A stretch of 64,000 bases of DNA from positions 4,464,001-4,528,000 of the forward strand of contig NZ_JAFBBY010000001.1 in assembly GCF_016907515.1 (NCBI RefSeq). Direction: 5' to 3'. A program made the position numbers and the translations under genes. Numbering within the stretch: the stretch's first letter is position 1; the number at the start of each line of letters is the position of its first letter. This DNA is from Nocardioides nitrophenolicus (GTDB taxonomy: Bacteria > Actinomycetota > Actinomycetes > Propionibacteriales > Nocardioidaceae). Shown here one piece after another: positions 8,775-18,218 of the stretch. The notes under the pieces are model-generated. The model ran no database searches, had not been told where the DNA came from, and saw only the letters and a list, made by a program, of their open reading frames with translations.

Positions 8775-8804
8775 TTGACTGTTTGGGTATGACACGTATG
8801 TAAT
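8775..8804 (+). promoter_or_regulatory. Probable sigma-70-type promoter of whiB
   Basis: TTGACT (8775-8780) is followed by TATGTA (8797-8802, spacing 16) or TGTAAT (8799-8804, spacing 18). It precedes the GTG start of whiB by about 50 bp. The AT content is locally high. The call is by eye. Confidence 0.5.
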
Positions 8805-8853
8805 TCCAGAGATGTCGTTCGGGACATCGGGTCGAGTCGTAAGGGGCGAAATC

Positions 8854-9108
8854 GTGAGGGAACTGTTCCTGGTAGAAGCAGATTCCGACGAGCTGGGGTG
8901 GCAGGAGCGCGCGCTGTGCGCGCAGACCGACCCCGAGGCGTTCTTCCCGGAGAAGGGAGGATCGACGCGCGAGGCCAAGAAGGTCTGCCAGACCTGTGAG
9001 GTGCGCATCGAGTGCCTCGAGGCTGCGTTGGGCAACGACGAGCGGTTCGGGATCTGGGGTGGGATGTCGGAGCGTGAGCGCCGCAAGCTGAAGAAGCGCG
9101 CCGTCTGA
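8854..9108 (+). CDS. whiB: WhiB-family iron-sulfur transcriptional regulator (WhiB2/WhmD type)
   Basis: The 84-residue protein has four cysteines at 22, 45, 48 and 54 (C-x22-C-x2-C-x5-C) expected to bind a 4Fe-4S cluster. Next come GIWGG and a basic tail (RERRKLKKR) typical of WhiB proteins. The GTG at 8854 was chosen over an in-frame ATG at 8812 because AAGGGG stands 7-12 bases before it. Placement divergent from cofD matches whiB2, which is linked to septation and cell division. Redox or NO sensing is family knowledge, not visible here. Confidence 0.88.
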   Translation: MRELFLVEADSDELGWQERALCAQTDPEAFFPEKGGSTREAKKVCQTCEVRIECLEAALGNDERFGIWGGMSERERRKLKKRAV

Positions 9109-9180
9109 GGCGCCGGACGCGCGGTCGGTCCGCTCTGACGGTTCGCCCCCTTCGGGCCGTCGGTCGTAGGGTCTGACCTC

Positions 9181-12057
9181 GTGTCGCAACAACCCGAGGT
9201 GGCTGTCCTCCTGGTCAGCCACGACGGCAGCTCCTGGCTGCCGGCGGTGCTCGACGGACTGCTCGCGCAGACCGCGCCCCCCACGCGCGTGGTGGCCGTC
9301 GACACCGGCAGCAAGGACGGCAGTGCCGACCTGGTCCGGGCCGCGCTGGCCGACCGGCTGCCCTTGGAGCAGCGCTCGCTGCCCGGCAGCACCGGGTTCC
9401 CCGACGCCGTCGCCGAGGGCCTGCTGGTCCTGGCCGAGACCGGCACCGCCCCCGAGTGGGTGTGGCTGCTCCACGACGACGCGAACCCCGCGCCGGACGC
9501 GCTGGCGGCGCTGCTGGCCGTCGCCGCCGCCCGTCCCGAGGCCGACATCCTCGGCCCCAAGCTGCGCGAGTGGCCCTCGCTGCGGCGGCTGCTCGAGCTC
9601 GGCGTCACCATCAGCGGCACCGGCCGGCGCGAGACCGGGCTCGAGCGCGGCGAGTACGACCAGGGCCAGCACGACGAGGTCCACGAGGTCCTGGCGGTCA
9701 ACTCCGCGGGCATGCTGGTGCGTCGCGCGGTGCTGGAGGAGCTCGGCGGCTTCGACCGGGCGCTGCCCATCTTCGGCAACGACATCGACCTGGGCTGGCG
9801 CGCGGCGGCGGCCGGCCGCACCACGCTGATCGTCCCCGACGCCGTCGTCTTCCACGCCGAGGCAGCGCACCGCGGGATCCGGCGCACCCCGCTCACCGGC
9901 CGGCACACCCACTTCCAGGAGCGCCGCGCAGCCCTCTTCACGCTGCTCGCCAACGGTCGCGGAGCCACGCTCCCGCTGCAGGTGCTGCGGCTCACCCTCG
10001 GCTCGCTGCTGCGCGTGCTGGGCCTGCTCGGCGTCCGGGCCGTCGGCGAGGCGCTCGACGAGCTCGCCGCGCTGGTGTCGGTGCTGCGCCATCCCGGCCA
10101 GGTCCGCGCGGCCCGCCGGGCGCGGCGCGCGGCGGGCGGTGGCGGCACCGACCGGGCGCGCGTACGACGGCTGCTCGCGCCCTGGTGGCTGCCCTACCGG
10201 CACGGCCTCGACTTCGCCTCCGACCTGGTCGCGGCCGCGACCAACCAGGCCGCCGACGTCGCCGACCGGCGGCGGATCGCGGCCGCCGAGCGTGACGCCG
10301 CGGCCGGTCCGCCGCCGGCGCGGCACCGCGACGAGGACGAGGACTTCGCCGACACCGGGATCGTGGTGCGCTTCCTCACCAACCCGGTCGCGGTCGCGAC
10401 CGCGGTCACCGTGCTCGCGCTGCTCGTCGGCGTGCGCGACGTGGTCGGTGGCGTCGCCGGCGGCGCGCTCTCGCCCGCGCCCGGTGGGGTCGGCGCGTGG
10501 TGGGCGCTGCACGTCGAGGGGCACCACCCGATCGGCTTCGGCAGCGACGTCCCGGCGCCGCCGTACGTCCTACCCCTGGCGGTGCTCGGCCTGCCGTTCG
10601 GCCCGTCGCTGCTGATGTCGCTGCTGATGGCGCTCTCCGCGCCGATCGGGCTGTGGGGCGCCTGGCGCTTCCTGCGCGTGGTCGGCCGCCTGGTCACGCC
10701 GTACGGCGCCCCGCGCTGGCTGCTGCTGTGGGGCTCGGTGACCTGGGCCCTGGTGCCGCTGGTCGCGGGCGCCTGGGGCGGCGGTCGCTGGGGGATCGTC
10801 GTGGCCGCGGCCGTGCTGCCCTGGTCGGCCCATGCCGCGCTCGGCTTCGCCGATCCCGACGCCGCCCACCGGTGGCGGGCCGGCTGGCGCACCGGCCTGG
10901 CGCTGGCCCTGCTCACCGCCGTCGCGCCGCCGGCCTGGCCGGTGCTCGCGGTGCTGATCGGGGTGCTGCTGGGCTGCGCCGTGCGCCTGCTGCCCCGCGA
11001 GTTCGGTCAGCGCTCGGTGTGGGGACCGCCCGTGCTGGCGCTCGGCGTACCCCTGCTGGTGCTGCTGCCGTGGTGGCTGCCGGCCCTGTTCGAGGGCGGC
11101 TTCGCCGGCACCGTGCTCGACGTCGGCCGCTGGCCGACGGCCGCGACCTCCGGTTGGGACCTGCTCGCCGGCCGCCTCGGCGGTCTCGGCGCCCCGGCCC
11201 CGGTCGGGCTGGTGCTGCCGGTGCTCGCGCTGCTCGCGCTGGTCCCGCGCGCCACCCGGATCCCGGTGATCGTGTGCTGGCTGGTCGCGGCCGTCACCGC
11301 CGTGGTGGCCGTCCCGCTCGCCGTGACGACGGTCGACATCGCCGGGCCGGTCGGCCAGCAGCCCGGCCTCGGCGCCGTGCTGTTGATGCTGCAGGGCGCC
11401 TGGATCACCGCGATCGTGCTCGGCGGCCTCGCCCTGCACCATCTCGGCGACCAGGTGAAGCCGGCCCAGGCCGGGCTGGCCCTGGCCGGAGTCGTCGGCC
11501 TGGTCGCGCCGCTGGTCGGCCTGGTCTGGTTCGCGGGCTGGGGCGCCGAGGAGCTCGACGACCCACCGGCGTCCGACGTACCCGTCTACATGGCGCAGCG
11601 CGCCGAGCAGGCCGAGCAGAACGGCGTGCTGGTGCTGCGCGGCAGCAAGGACACCGGCCTGACCTACGACGTCCACCGCGGCGACGGCCCGACCGTGGGC
11701 GAGGACGAGATCGCCGCGCTGACGCCGGAGGACGAGCAGGTCACCGCCACCATCCGCTCCCTGGTCACCTCGCCGGACCCGGACGCCGTGGCCCGCCTCT
11801 CCGGCCTCGGCATCCGCTACATCGTCCAGGCCGCGCCCGCCGACGGCTCGGTGTCCGCGGGCCTGGACGCCACCACCGGCCTGGTCCAGGCCAGCTCCGA
11901 GCGCGGCACCCGCGCCTGGCAGGTCAGCCCGGAGCCCGGTCCGCTGCCGAGCCACCACGCCTGGCTGCGCTGGCTGCTGCTGATGGTCCAGGCCGTCGCG
12001 ATCCCGGTGCTGATCGTGCTCGCCCTCCCGCCGCTGCGAAGGAACCGCGATGAGTGA
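9181..12057 (+). CDS. Large membrane glycosyltransferase family 2 protein
   Basis: The 958-residue protein joins an N-terminal GT-A domain (VAVLLVSHDGSSWLPAVLDGLLAQ at about 5-28, VWLLHDDANPAPDAL, GNDIDLGWRAAAAG) to a region from about 395 with many hydrophobic segments, then a C-terminal extracytoplasmic part and a last membrane helix. Such fusions are found in actinobacterial cell-wall assembly, where the sugar is transferred at the membrane. Donor and acceptor are unknown; the GDP-mannose genes nearby make a mannosyl donor possible. It starts at GTG and overlaps the next gene by 8 bp. Confidence 0.85.
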   Translation: MSQQPEVAVLLVSHDGSSWLPAVLDGLLAQTAPPTRVVAVDTGSKDGSADLVRAALADRLPLEQRSLPGSTGFPDAVAEGLLVLAETGTAPEWVWLLHDDANPAPDALAALLAVAAARPEADILGPKLREWPSLRRLLELGVTISGTGRRETGLERGEYDQGQHDEVHEVLAVNSAGMLVRRAVLEELGGFDRALPIFGNDIDLGWRAAAAGRTTLIVPDAVVFHAEAAHRGIRRTPLTGRHTHFQERRAALFTLLANGRGATLPLQVLRLTLGSLLRVLGLLGVRAVGEALDELAALVSVLRHPGQVRAARRARRAAGGGGTDRARVRRLLAPWWLPYRHGLDFASDLVAAATNQAADVADRRRIAAAERDAAAGPPPARHRDEDEDFADTGIVVRFLTNPVAVATAVTVLALLVGVRDVVGGVAGGALSPAPGGVGAWWALHVEGHHPIGFGSDVPAPPYVLPLAVLGLPFGPSLLMSLLMALSAPIGLWGAWRFLRVVGRLVTPYGAPRWLLLWGSVTWALVPLVAGAWGGGRWGIVVAAAVLPWSAHAALGFADPDAAHRWRAGWRTGLALALLTAVAPPAWPVLAVLIGVLLGCAVRLLPREFGQRSVWGPPVLALGVPLLVLLPWWLPALFEGGFAGTVLDVGRWPTAATSGWDLLAGRLGGLGAPAPVGLVLPVLALLALVPRATRIPVIVCWLVAAVTAVVAVPLAVTTVDIAGPVGQQPGLGAVLLMLQGAWITAIVLGGLALHHLGDQVKPAQAGLALAGVVGLVAPLVGLVWFAGWGAEELDDPPASDVPVYMAQRAEQAEQNGVLVLRGSKDTGLTYDVHRGDGPTVGEDEIAALTPEDEQVTATIRSLVTSPDPDAVARLSGLGIRYIVQAAPADGSVSAGLDATTGLVQASSERGTRAWQVSPEPGPLPSHHAWLRWLLLMVQAVAIPVLIVLALPPLRRNRDE

Positions 12058-13483
12058 TCCCCAGCAGAGCCCCTCGAAGTCCGGCGGCCGCCGCGCGTCG
12101 GTGTCCCGTCGCCGTCGCCTCGACGTCCTGGTGCTGCTCGCGATCCTGCTGCCGGCCGTGGTCACGTTGACCCTCGGCGCGATCGGCGACGAGCAGAACC
12201 CGGTCGCCGGGCCGCGGCCCCCGAGCACCTCCGAGCTCACCTCCGCCACGGTCGTGTGCCCGGGCGGCGTGCGCCCGGCGAGCGCCACCCGGGTCGGCCG
12301 CACGCCCGGGGTCGCCGGTGGCGAGCTCACCGTGCGGGTCGCGCCCCCGGACGGCGCCGAGGCCGTCGCCGGTGCCCCGGTCACCGCCGAGGCGGGCGGC
12401 ACCGCCGTCGTGCCCGACAGCGCGGGGCCGGTCGTCCTCGACGCCACCGGTGCCGCCGCGCCGGGCGTCACCGCGGGCCGCGACGACCCGCTGGCGGTGC
12501 CGGAGTGCCGGTCCCCGGCGTACGACGAGTGGCTGGTCGGCCTGGGCGCCACCGCCCGCTACGCCACCACCCTCGAGCTGGTGAACCCCGACGACGGCGA
12601 GGCGGTCGTCGACGTCGCGCTGCTCGGCGCCGACGGGCCGGTCGAGGAGCCCGCGCTGCGAGGCATCCAGGTGCCCGCGCACGGTGTGCAGCGCATCGAC
12701 CTGGCCGCCTCGGCGCCGCGCCGGGAGCTGACCGCCGCCCATGTCACGGTGACCCGGGGCCGGGTGACGCTCACCGCGCGCACCACCCGCGACCAGCTCG
12801 GCCGCGGCCGGGTGACCACCGACTTCCTGCCGACCCAGGCGGCCCCCGACACCGAGAACCTGATCCTCGGCGTGCCCGAGGGTGCGCGCGGCGCGACCCT
12901 GATGGTGGCCAACCCCGGCTCCAGCGAGGTGCGCGCCCAGGTCCGGCTGGTGACCGCCGAGGCGACCTTCACCCCGACCGACGCGCCCGCGATCGCCGTG
13001 GGGCCGCACGCCCTGCAGGAGGTCGACCTCGGCCCGCTGCTGTCCGGCGACAACGGTGCGGGAGTGGTGGGCGTGGTCGTGGAGTCCGCCGATCCCGTGG
13101 TCGCCTCGGTCCGGCTGGTCTCGCGTCGGGACCTGGTGCTGCTGGCGCCCGCGATCGAGGTCCGCGAGCCGACGGCCGCGGTGGTGCCGGCCGGTGAGAA
13201 GAGCCTGCTCCTCGGGCACGCCCTGCGCACCGGCGTGGTCCACGTGACGTCGTACGGCCCCGACGGGGCGATGCTGCGCGAGGACCAGGTCGAGGTGGCG
13301 CCCGACCGGGCCGCCTCGCTGGCCCTGCCCACCGAGGCGGTGCTGGTCGCCGTCGAGCCGCGCAACACCCGGATCGCGGGCGTGGTCACCCTGCCCGCGA
13401 CCGGTCCTCAGCCGGGGCTCGCGACGCTGCGGCTGCGACCCGCCGAGACCCATGCGCGGATCCCGGTCGTCGCACCGGAGTAG
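12050..13483 (+). CDS. DUF5719 family secreted or membrane-anchored protein
   Basis: The 477-residue protein has a basic N-terminus, one hydrophobic segment (about 26-48, DVLVLLAILLPAVVTLTLGAIG) and a long extracytoplasmic domain rich in beta-strand-like Val/Ala/Gly. The recurrent pattern LxLVNPDDGEAVVDVALLGADG fits DUF5719, which accompanies this type of glycosyltransferase in actinobacteria. Function is unknown. The 8-bp overlap with the glycosyltransferase suggests the two proteins work together, perhaps as an accessory or scaffold. Confidence 0.8.
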   Translation: MSDPQQSPSKSGGRRASVSRRRRLDVLVLLAILLPAVVTLTLGAIGDEQNPVAGPRPPSTSELTSATVVCPGGVRPASATRVGRTPGVAGGELTVRVAPPDGAEAVAGAPVTAEAGGTAVVPDSAGPVVLDATGAAAPGVTAGRDDPLAVPECRSPAYDEWLVGLGATARYATTLELVNPDDGEAVVDVALLGADGPVEEPALRGIQVPAHGVQRIDLAASAPRRELTAAHVTVTRGRVTLTARTTRDQLGRGRVTTDFLPTQAAPDTENLILGVPEGARGATLMVANPGSSEVRAQVRLVTAEATFTPTDAPAIAVGPHALQEVDLGPLLSGDNGAGVVGVVVESADPVVASVRLVSRRDLVLLAPAIEVREPTAAVVPAGEKSLLLGHALRTGVVHVTSYGPDGAMLREDQVEVAPDRAASLALPTEAVLVAVEPRNTRIAGVVTLPATGPQPGLATLRLRPAETHARIPVVAPE

Positions 13484-13491
13484 GGCGGGTC

Positions 13492-13950
13492 TCAGTCGTC
13501 GTCGAGGTCGGACGGGTAGCGCGGGTCGACCTCGTGGGGCTCGATGCCGAGCAGCTCGGCGACCTGCTCGACCACGATCGCCAGCACGATCGCCTCCAGG
13601 TCGGCGCGGTCCGCGGCGCGATGCTCCAGCGGCCGGCGGAACACCACCAGCCGGGTCGGCGTCGTCCCCGACCCGCGCACCAGCGAGGACAGCGGCACCC
13701 GGCCCGAGTCCCAGTCGTCGGGCAGCTGGGGGGCGTCCTCGACGGCGTACTCGACCAGGCCGAGGTGCGTCGACCAGCGCGCGTCGATGTCGGTCACGAC
13801 ATCGAGCATGATCTTGTCGAAGACCTCGCGTCGACTGCGCGGCAGCGGCGGCCGGTGACCGGTCGCCGCCAGCGGCTGCACGGCCGGTCCCCGCATCCCG
13901 CGCCCGCGGCGGTCGCGGCGTCGGCGGGGGACCAGCTCGTCGTGCTCCAT
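13492..13950 (-). CDS. Metallopeptidase-family (Zincin_1) protein with degenerate active site
   Basis: The 152-residue protein has a basic N-terminus, then the zincin-like core (EVFDKIMLDVVTDIDARW...LSSLVRGSGTTPTRLVVFRRPLEHRA). Where family members carry HExxH, this reads VVEQVAELLGI, so the zinc ligands and catalytic Glu are missing and peptidase activity is unlikely. Rv3259 occupies the equivalent place in M. tuberculosis next to the DUF3499 gene. It converges on the DUF5719 gene, with 8 bp between stops, and is divergent from the DUF3499 gene. Confidence 0.75.
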   Translation of the reverse strand: MEHDELVPRRRRDRRGRGMRGPAVQPLAATGHRPPLPRSRREVFDKIMLDVVTDIDARWSTHLGLVEYAVEDAPQLPDDWDSGRVPLSSLVRGSGTTPTRLVVFRRPLEHRAADRADLEAIVLAIVVEQVAELLGIEPHEVDPRYPSDLDDD

Positions 13951-14001
13951 GATCAGCGAGCCTATCCACCGGGCGGGGGTCGGGACGGTAGCGTCTGCGC
14001 C

Positions 14002-14385
14002 GTGAGTGTGACGGCCAACGCGGGACCGCAGAGCCTGCGAACCTGCTCGCGCACGGCCTGCGGCCGGCGCGCGGTGGCCACCTTGACCTACGTGTACGCC
14101 GACTCCACCGCCGTCCTCGGCCCGCTGGCCACCTATGCCGAGCCCCACGCCTACGACCTGTGCGACGTCCACAGCGAGCGGCTCTCGGCCCCGCGCGGCT
14201 GGGAGGTGGTCCGGCTCTCGCTCGGCACCCAGCAGCCCGGCCCGAGCAATGACGACCTGCTCGCCCTGGCCGACGCGGTCCGCGAGGCCGCCCGCCCCGT
14301 CCGGCGCGAGCCGGTCGAGCCGCCCCGCGAGCCCGGCCGCGAGGTGGCCCGCAAGGGGCACCTGCGGATGCTCACGACCGACTGA
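14002..14385 (+). CDS. DUF3499 family small zinc-ribbon-like protein
   Basis: The 127-residue protein begins at GTG 14002. It has CSRTACGRRA near residue 11-20 and DLCDVHSERL later; these cysteines and histidine could bind a metal. It matches DUF3499 (Rv3258c), conserved in Actinobacteria next to phosphomannomutase. Function is unknown. The mutase gene follows by 33 bp on the same strand. Confidence 0.85.
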   Translation: MSVTANAGPQSLRTCSRTACGRRAVATLTYVYADSTAVLGPLATYAEPHAYDLCDVHSERLSAPRGWEVVRLSLGTQQPGPSNDDLLALADAVREAARPVRREPVEPPREPGREVARKGHLRMLTTD

Positions 14386-14418
14386 GTGCACTGACCCCAG
14401 ATGGCCTAGGGTCTGGGC

Positions 14419-15792
14419 ATGGCCACGACCAGTCCTGACAACCTCGGCAAGGTCTTCAAGGCGTACGACGTGCGCGGTCTCGTCGGCGAGCAGCTCGACG
14501 AGGAGCTGGCCCGGGCGACCGGAGCGGCGTACGTCGAGGTGCTCGGCGTCGACGCGATGGTGATCGGCTACGACATGCGGCCCAGCTCTCCGTCCCTCGC
14601 CGGGGCCTTCGCCGACGGTGCGACGGCGGCCGGCGCGGACGTGACGATGATCGGCCTCGCCTCGACCGACCAGCTCTACTTCGCCTCGGGCCATCTCGAC
14701 CTCCCGGGCGCCATGTTCACCGCGAGCCACAACCCGGCGGCGTACAACGGGATCAAGCTGTGCCGCCGGCTGGCGCAGCCGGTCGGCATGGAGAGCGGCC
14801 TGGCCGAGATCCGCGACCGGGTCGCCGCCGGCGGCCCGCCGGCCGCGGGCGGCCGCACCGGCTCGATCACCTCCCACGACGTGCTCCAGGCCTACGCCGC
14901 CCACCTGCTCGCCCTGGCCCCGGTCGCCGGGCGCCGGCTGAAGGTGGTCGTCGACGCCGGCAACGGCATGGCCGGACACACCGCGCCCGCCGTCTTCGGC
15001 CGGCTCGCCGACCAGGTCGAGATGGTGCCGCTCTACTTCGAGCTCGACGGCACCTTCCCCAACCACGAGGCGAACCCGATCGAGCCCGACAACCTGGTCG
15101 ACCTGCAGAAGGCTGTCCTCGCGGAGCGGGCCGACATCGGCCTGGCCTTCGACGGCGACGCCGACCGCTGCTTCCTGGTCGACGAGCGGGGCGAGCTGGT
15201 CTCGCCGTCCACGCTGACCGCGCTCATCGCCGCACGCGAGCTCGCCAAGGAGCCGGGCTCGACGGTGATCCACAACCTGATCACGTCGCGGGCGGTGCCC
15301 GAGATCGTGACCGAGCTGGGCGGCAAGCCGGTCCGCACCCGCGTCGGCCACTCCTTCATCAAGGCCACCATGGCCGAGACGGGGGCGATCTTCGGCGGCG
15401 AGCACAGCGGGCACTTCTACTTCCGCGACTTCTGGCGCGCCGACTCCGGCATGCTGGCCGCGCTGCACGCCCTGGCCGCGCTCGCCGAGAGCGACCGGCC
15501 GCTGTCGGCGCTGCTCGCCGACTACGCCCGCTACCCGCTCAGCGGTGAGATCAACAGCACCGTCGCCGACCAGGACGCGGTGCTCGCCGACCTGGAGGCG
15601 ACGTACGGCGGGCAGGACGGGGTCACCGTCGACAAGCTCGACGGGCTGAGCGTCACTCACGCCGACTGGGCGTTCAACGTGCGCGCCTCGAACACCGAGC
15701 CGCTGCTGCGGCTCAACGTCGAAGGGAAGGACGAGGAGACCATGGCCCGGATGCGTGATGAGGTCCTCGCGACGATCAGGAGCGATCGGTGA
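14419..15792 (+). CDS. manB: Phosphomannomutase/phosphoglucomutase
   Basis: The 457-residue enzyme interconverts hexose-6-phosphate and hexose-1-phosphate, supplying mannose-1-phosphate for the pyrophosphorylase at 4400-5479. The phosphoserine loop is TASHNPAAYNGIK (about 101-113), the metal-binding loop DGDADRC follows near 243-249, the sugar-specificity loop GGEHSGHFYF near 328-337, and the phosphate-binding RASNTEPLLRLN near the C-terminus. All functional loops are intact. It is expected to be cytoplasmic. The next gene overlaps its stop. Confidence 0.93.
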   Translation: MATTSPDNLGKVFKAYDVRGLVGEQLDEELARATGAAYVEVLGVDAMVIGYDMRPSSPSLAGAFADGATAAGADVTMIGLASTDQLYFASGHLDLPGAMFTASHNPAAYNGIKLCRRLAQPVGMESGLAEIRDRVAAGGPPAAGGRTGSITSHDVLQAYAAHLLALAPVAGRRLKVVVDAGNGMAGHTAPAVFGRLADQVEMVPLYFELDGTFPNHEANPIEPDNLVDLQKAVLAERADIGLAFDGDADRCFLVDERGELVSPSTLTALIAARELAKEPGSTVIHNLITSRAVPEIVTELGGKPVRTRVGHSFIKATMAETGAIFGGEHSGHFYFRDFWRADSGMLAALHALAALAESDRPLSALLADYARYPLSGEINSTVADQDAVLADLEATYGGQDGVTVDKLDGLSVTHADWAFNVRASNTEPLLRLNVEGKDEETMARMRDEVLATIRSDR

Positions 15793-15983
15793 GCGCCGCG
15801 GCGCAGGGTGGGATCGCGCCGGAGCTGCTCGCGATCATCGTGTGCCCCTCGTGCAAGGGCGAGCTCACGGTGACGCCCGCGGGGGAGTCGGTCGAGCTGG
15901 TGTGCCAGGGCTGCGGCTTCGCGTACCCGGTACGCGACGGCATCCCGGTGCTGCTGGTCGACGAGGCGCGTAAGCCCGCCTGA
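15789..15983 (+). CDS. Trm112 family zinc-ribbon protein
   Basis: The 64-residue protein has CPSCKGEL (about 19-26) and CQGCGFAYPVRDGIPVLL (about 42-59), the two CxxC knuckles and closing motif of Trm112/YcaR proteins. Eukaryotic Trm112 activates methyltransferases; the bacterial role is unclear. GTG start overlaps the mutase stop (GTGA), so it is translationally coupled. Confidence 0.85.
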   Translation: MSAAAQGGIAPELLAIIVCPSCKGELTVTPAGESVELVCQGCGFAYPVRDGIPVLLVDEARKPA

Positions 15984-15984
15984 C

Positions 15985-17010
15985 ATGGTGTGGTTCGACG
16001 AGTCCCGACTCGATGACGAAGCGGCGCTCGCGAGCGCCGACCTGCGGTTGCGCACGCTGGCCGAGTCCGGTTCCCGGGTACGCCGGGAGGTCGGCGGGGC
16101 GGCCGACGCGATCGCCGAGGCGGTGTCCCGCTCGATCGAGACCCGGCCGCGGGCCGTGATCGCCGCCGGACCCGACTCCCGCCTGCTCCGGGCGGTGCTG
16201 GAGCCGTTCTGCCCGGTGCCCTTCGTGGCCTGGCCGTCGCCGGCGTTGCCGGGCTGGGCCGGCAGCCTCGACCTGGTCGTCGTCCTCGCTCCGGAGGGCG
16301 GTGACGCCGGCACCGCGCTGGCGGTGGCCGAAGCCGCGCGTCGCGGCTGCCAGCTCGTCGTGGCCGCACCACCCGGCTCGATGGTGGCCGAGCACGCCAC
16401 CGGCCGCTGGACGACGCTGCTGCCGACCAGCACCGGCGACCAGCTCGCGACGGCGGTCGCGATGCTCTCCTTCCTGGACCAGGTCCAGCTCGGCCCGAGC
16501 GCCGAGCCCGAGTCCGTCTCCGAGGCGCTCGACGCCGTCGCGATCGCCTGCTCGCCGAACCGCGACATCTCGATCAACCCGGCCAAGATGCTGGCCATCT
16601 CGCTTGCCGACGCCGCACCCCTGGTCTGGGGCGGGTCGGTGCTCGCCGCGCGGGCCGCGCGCCGGATCGCCGAGTCGATCCGGCGTACCTCGGGGCGCAC
16701 GGCGCTCGCAGGTGACGCCGAGCACCTGCTCCCCGTCGTCGAGGCGGCCCGGCCGCGCAACGTCTTCGCCGACCCGGTGGCCGACGGCACCGGCGACCGG
16801 CGGCCGGTGCTGGTCATCCTCGACGACGGCGTCGACGACCCGGTGGTCCGCGACCAGCGGCACCGCCTCGAGGACGCCGCCCGCAGCAAGGACGTCAGGA
16901 TCGAGCACGTCTCGTCCGAGGCGACCGGCGAGGTGGCCCGCTACGCCTCGCTGTTGCTGAGCGGCACCTACGCCGCCGAGTACCTCCGGCTCGGTCTCGT
17001 GGACGACTGA
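15985..17010 (+). CDS. SIS-domain protein, TobH/phosphoglucose-phosphomannose isomerase-like
   Basis: The 341-residue protein starts one base after the Trm112 gene. It contains WFDESRLDDEAAL, RAVIAAGPDSRLLRAVL, LVVVLAPEGGDAGTALAVAEAARRGCQLVVAAPPGS (sugar-isomerase-like first half), and ISINPAKMLAISLADAAPLVWGGSVLAARAARRIAESIRRTSGR (bifunctional isomerase C-terminal-like). It corresponds in place to Rv3256c between pmmA and manA. A manA gene does not follow here. The substrate is likely a sugar phosphate, by context. Confidence 0.75.
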   Translation: MVWFDESRLDDEAALASADLRLRTLAESGSRVRREVGGAADAIAEAVSRSIETRPRAVIAAGPDSRLLRAVLEPFCPVPFVAWPSPALPGWAGSLDLVVVLAPEGGDAGTALAVAEAARRGCQLVVAAPPGSMVAEHATGRWTTLLPTSTGDQLATAVAMLSFLDQVQLGPSAEPESVSEALDAVAIACSPNRDISINPAKMLAISLADAAPLVWGGSVLAARAARRIAESIRRTSGRTALAGDAEHLLPVVEAARPRNVFADPVADGTGDRRPVLVILDDGVDDPVVRDQRHRLEDAARSKDVRIEHVSSEATGEVARYASLLLSGTYAAEYLRLGLVDD

Positions 17011-17099
17011 CCCGGCTCCGCTGGCGTCACGCGGGCAGGCTCAGCGTCAGGTTGTCTGACACTTGGTCTCCTCACAGGTGATTCGGGTACCAAGGAGTG

Positions 17100-18182
17100 A
17101 TGGCCTCCACCTCTCGGGATCCGTGGCTCGACAACGCGAAGATGGGTCTGGTGACCCTCGTCGTCGTCGGGCACCTGCTCGCGCTGCTGCCGGCCGACGG
17201 CGTCGGCGGGCGCCTCTACGACTTCGTCTACCTGTGGCACATGCCGGCGTTCGTGTTCCTGTCCGGCTACCTGTCGCGGGGCTTCACCTACACCGCGGCG
17301 CGGCTGTGGCAGCTGGTGACCACGCTGCTGGTGCCGTACGTCCTGTTCGAGGGCGCGCTCGGGTGGTTCCGGATCAACGTCGGGGGCGAGCGGCTCTCGG
17401 ACCTGTGGACCGACCCGCACTTCCCGTTCTGGTACCTGCTCGCCATGGTCGCCTGGCGGCTCGCGACCCCGCTGTTCCGACCGCTGCGCGGTGGGGTGGT
17501 CGTCGCGGTCGGCGTCTCGCTCGCCGGAGCCTTCCTCCTCGCGGGGGACTGGACCCGCTGGCTGGACGCCCCGAGGATCGTCGGCTTCCTGCCGTTCTTC
17601 GTGCTCGGCCTGAAGGCCACGCCCGAGACCTTGGAGTGGCTGCGCGGGCGCTTCCCCGCGCTGGTCGGGATCGCGACCTTCGCCGTGCTGTGGGTGGCCG
17701 CCGGCTCGCTGGACACCTGGGCCAGCCGTGACTACCTCTACCAGCGTCCCCCGTCGCTGCTCGACGATCCCACCTCGACGGCGGTCCTCACCCGGCTGCT
17801 GATCCTGCTCGCCGGCGTGGCCGGCGCGTTCGCCTGGTTGAGCGTCGTCCCGCGGGTCGGGGGATGGTTCAGCCGGATGGGCTCGGCCACGCTGGTGGTC
17901 TACCTGTTCCACGGCTTCGCCGTGAAGGAGCTGGAGTACCTCGGGTTCGTCGACTGGGCGCACGCCCACCCCGGGCTCGGCCTGCTCGCCGCGGTCGGCC
18001 TCGGCGTCGGCATCGCGCTCGGCCTGGCCGCGCCGCCCGTTCGCCGGGTGCTCGAGCGGGTCGTCGACCCGTTCGACGTGGCCCACCGCCGGGTCCGCGA
18101 GGCGGTCCAGCTGACCGAGGTCGTCCACGAGCAGGAACGGGGGGAGCCCGCGAAGGCGGGACTGGTCACCTCGGCCCGGTAG
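17100..18182 (+). CDS. Acyltransferase-3 family membrane protein (OafA-like)
   Basis: The 360-residue protein has about ten membrane segments. Motifs RDPWLDNAKMGLVTLVVVGHLLA and DFVYLWHMPAFVFLSGYLS match acyltransferase_3, with the conserved His and Asn-Lys near the N-terminus. Such proteins O-acylate sugars or exported molecules at the membrane. The start is uncertain: AAGGAG lies only 2-3 bases before ATG 17100 and overlaps an alternative GTG at 17097. The acceptor is unknown. Confidence 0.85.
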   Translation: MASTSRDPWLDNAKMGLVTLVVVGHLLALLPADGVGGRLYDFVYLWHMPAFVFLSGYLSRGFTYTAARLWQLVTTLLVPYVLFEGALGWFRINVGGERLSDLWTDPHFPFWYLLAMVAWRLATPLFRPLRGGVVVAVGVSLAGAFLLAGDWTRWLDAPRIVGFLPFFVLGLKATPETLEWLRGRFPALVGIATFAVLWVAAGSLDTWASRDYLYQRPPSLLDDPTSTAVLTRLLILLAGVAGAFAWLSVVPRVGGWFSRMGSATLVVYLFHGFAVKELEYLGFVDWAHAHPGLGLLAAVGLGVGIALGLAAPPVRRVLERVVDPFDVAHRRVREAVQLTEVVHEQERGEPAKAGLVTSAR

Positions 18183-18218
18183 CCTTCGGGCCATGTCTCT
18201 CCCCACGGACCGGGCCTG

